This document shows positions 62,155-64,000 of a stretch of 64,000 nucleotides of DNA, piece by piece. Position numbers and translations under genes: made by a program. Under the pieces are notes generated by a model that did no database searches, was not told the origin of the DNA, and saw only the letters and a program-made list of their open reading frames with translations. The DNA is from Steinernema hermaphroditum (Eukaryota; Nematoda; Chromadorea; Rhabditida; Steinernematidae). Positions within the stretch are counted from its first letter, which is position 1; each line of letters opens with the position of its first letter. The DNA lies in NCBI GenBank assembly GCA_030435675.1, contig CM059622.1, forward strand, positions 17,647,001 to 17,711,000, written 5' to 3'.

Positions 62155-64000
62155 CGCCTGTTCCCGTTGGGATTACTGTGGACTATCTTAGTTTCCTGCA
62201 AAACTTTCAATTCGAGACAGCAGGGCCCTTGCTCATACCAAAAGCTCTGCATCTGACCCTCCTGCTCCAAAGTACCATATCATTTTTATGATTGGATCTT
62301 GTAGAACTGCACGAGCCTGATCGAACGCGCCTATTCCCGTTGGGATTCCTGTGGACTATCTTAGTTTCCTGCAAAACTTTCAATTCGAGACAGATAGGGC
62401 CTTGCTCATACCAAAAGCTCTGCATCTGACCCTCCTGCTCCAAAGTACCATAGCATTTTTATGATTGGATCTTGTAGAACTGCACGAGCCTGATCGAACG
62501 CGCCTATTCCCGTTGGGATTACTGTGGACTATCTTAGTTTCCTGCAAAACTTTCAATTCGAGACAGATAGGGCCTTGTTCATACAAAGAGTTCTGCATCT
62601 GACCCTCCTGCTCCAAAGTACCATAGCATTTTTATGATTGGATCATGTAGAACTGCACGAGCCTGATCGAACGCGCCTATTCCCTTTGGATTTACTGTGG
62701 ACTATGTTAGTTTCCTGCAAAACTTTCAATTCGAGACAGCAGGGCCCTTGCTCATACCAAAAGCTCTGCATCTGACCCTCCTGCTCCAAAGTACCATATC
62801 ATTTTTATGATTGGATCTTGTAGAACTGCACGAGCCTGATCGAACGCGCCTATTCCCGTTGGGATTACTGTGGACTATCTTAGTTTCCTGCAAAACTTTC
62901 AATTCGAGACAGATAGGGCCCGTGTTCATACAAAGAGTTCTGCATCTGACCCTCCTGCTCCAAAGTACCATAGCATTTTTATGAGTGGATCTTGTAGAAC
63001 TGCACGAGCCTGATCGAACGCGCCTATTCCCGTTGGGATTACTGTGGACTATCTTAGTTTCCTGCAAAACTTTCAATTCGAGACAGATAGGGCCTTGTTC
63101 ATACAAAGAGTTCTGCATCTGACCCTCCTGCTCCAAAGTACCATAGCATTTTTATGATTGGATCTTGTAGAACTGCACGAGCCTGATCGAACGCGCCTAT
63201 TCCCGTTGGATTTACTGTGGACTATGTTAGTTTCCTGCAAAACTTTCAATTCGAGACAGCAGGGCCCTTGCTCATACCAAAAGCTCTGCATCTGACCCTC
63301 CTGCTCCAAAGTACCATATCATTTTTATGATTGGATCTTGTAGAACTGCACGAGCCTGATCGAACGCGCCTATTCCCGTTGGGATTACTGTGGACTATCT
63401 TAGTTTCCTGCAAAACTTTCAATTCGAGACAGATAGGGCCCGTGTTCATACAAAGAGTTCTGCATCTGACCCTCCTGCTCCAAAGTACCATAGCATTTTT
63501 ATGAGTGGATCTTGTAGAACTGCACGAGCCTGATCGAACGCGCCTATTCCCGTTGGGATTACTGTGGACTATCTTAGTTTCCTGCAAAACTTTCAATTCG
63601 AGACAGCAGGGCCCTTGCTCATACCAAAAGCTCTGCATCTGACCCTCCTGCTCCAAAGTACCATAGCATTTTGATGAGTGGATCTTGTAGAACTGCACGA
63701 GCCTGATCGAACGCGCCTATTCCCGTTGGGATTACTGTGGACTATCTTAGTTTCCTGCAAAACTTTCAATTCGAGACAGCAGGGCCCTTGCTCATACCAA
63801 AAGCTCTGCATCTGACCGTCCTGCTCCAAAGTACCATATCATTTTTATGATTGGATCTTGTAGAACTGCACGAGCCTGATCGAACGCGCCTATTCCCGTT
63901 GGGATTACTGTGGACTATCTTAGTTTCCTGCAAAACTTTCAATTCGAGACAGCAGGGCCCTTGCTCATACCAAAAGCTCTGCATCTGACCCTCCTGCTCC
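62115..64000 (-). repeat. Satellite B: inverted array
   Basis: About 11 monomers of the same 173-bp family read on the minus strand and continue off the right edge. They carry variants of the adjacent right domain, including GATCCACTCAT (seen on the plus strand as ATGAGTGGATC at 62115, near 62982, 63502 and 63673) and GAGCAAGGGCCC. Private variants such as a substitution in the CTAAGATAG segment are also present. Open frames on the minus strand (for example 62726-63136) again only reflect the monomer. Confidence 0.96.
62640..63680 (-). repeat. Three-monomer (~520-bp) higher-order repeat in the inverted array
   Basis: Three private variants each recur at 520 bp, the length of three monomers plus one base. 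On the plus strand they are ACTATGTTAG at 62701 and 63221, GGGCCCGTGTTC near 62917 and 63437, and ATGAGTGGATC near 62982 and 63502. Two copies are visible. The plus array next to it shows no such three-unit marker set. Confidence 0.75.

Noticed and set aside
62007..63984. Minus-strand open frames in the last 2 kb
   Set aside because: They are the same satellite B frame seen on the other strand because the array is inverted, not separate genes.

Overview
This window is almost entirely eukaryotic satellite DNA and contains no intact gene that I can support. Two different tandem-repeat families with nucleosome-length monomers (176 bp and 173 bp) lie on either side of an island of about 2.8 kb. 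The only recognisable protein-coding sequence is a 5'-truncated RTE-clade reverse transcriptase. That enzyme, together with the satellite-rich context, suggests a metazoan and most likely a nematode. This is inferred from resemblance to nematode RTE elements as I know them, and no species-specific marker such as a telomere repeat or spliced leader was seen.

Layout. (1) 1-7412: satellite A, about 42 head-to-tail 176-bp monomers. A four-monomer (704 bp) higher-order periodicity is visible in the first 2.2 kb, and the monomers become more divergent towards the right edge. (2) 7413-10156: the island. It holds a minus-strand RTE fragment (about 7413-8630), a minus-strand tRNA-like sequence directly abutting its truncated 5' end (8647-8728), about 1.2 kb of unrecognised sequence with a repeated small hairpin and one long imperfect hairpin, and about 180 bp of extreme homopolymer sequence (9893-10072). 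(3) 10157-27494: satellite B, about 100 monomers of 173 bp in plus orientation. (4) 27495-27994: exactly 500 N, evidently a scaffold gap. (5) 27995-62114: about 197 more satellite B monomers in the same orientation but with a clearly different set of sequence variants, including local higher-order repeats. (6) 62115-64000: about 11 satellite B monomers in the opposite orientation. They are joined to the plus array through a short fold-back junction, with a 97-bp truncation about 250 bp before it.

The many short open frames across satellite B are a by-product of the monomer. One frame stays open for about 78 codons, and it runs on only where a one-base insertion makes the monomer 174 bp (58 codons). 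They are not annotated as genes. The biologically interesting content is structural: monomer subfamily turnover, higher-order repeats, an orientation switch, and a satellite-to-satellite boundary carrying a retroelement and a Pol III-like element. Such arrays are typical of centromeric or other constitutive heterochromatin, but nothing in the sequence alone proves centromere identity.
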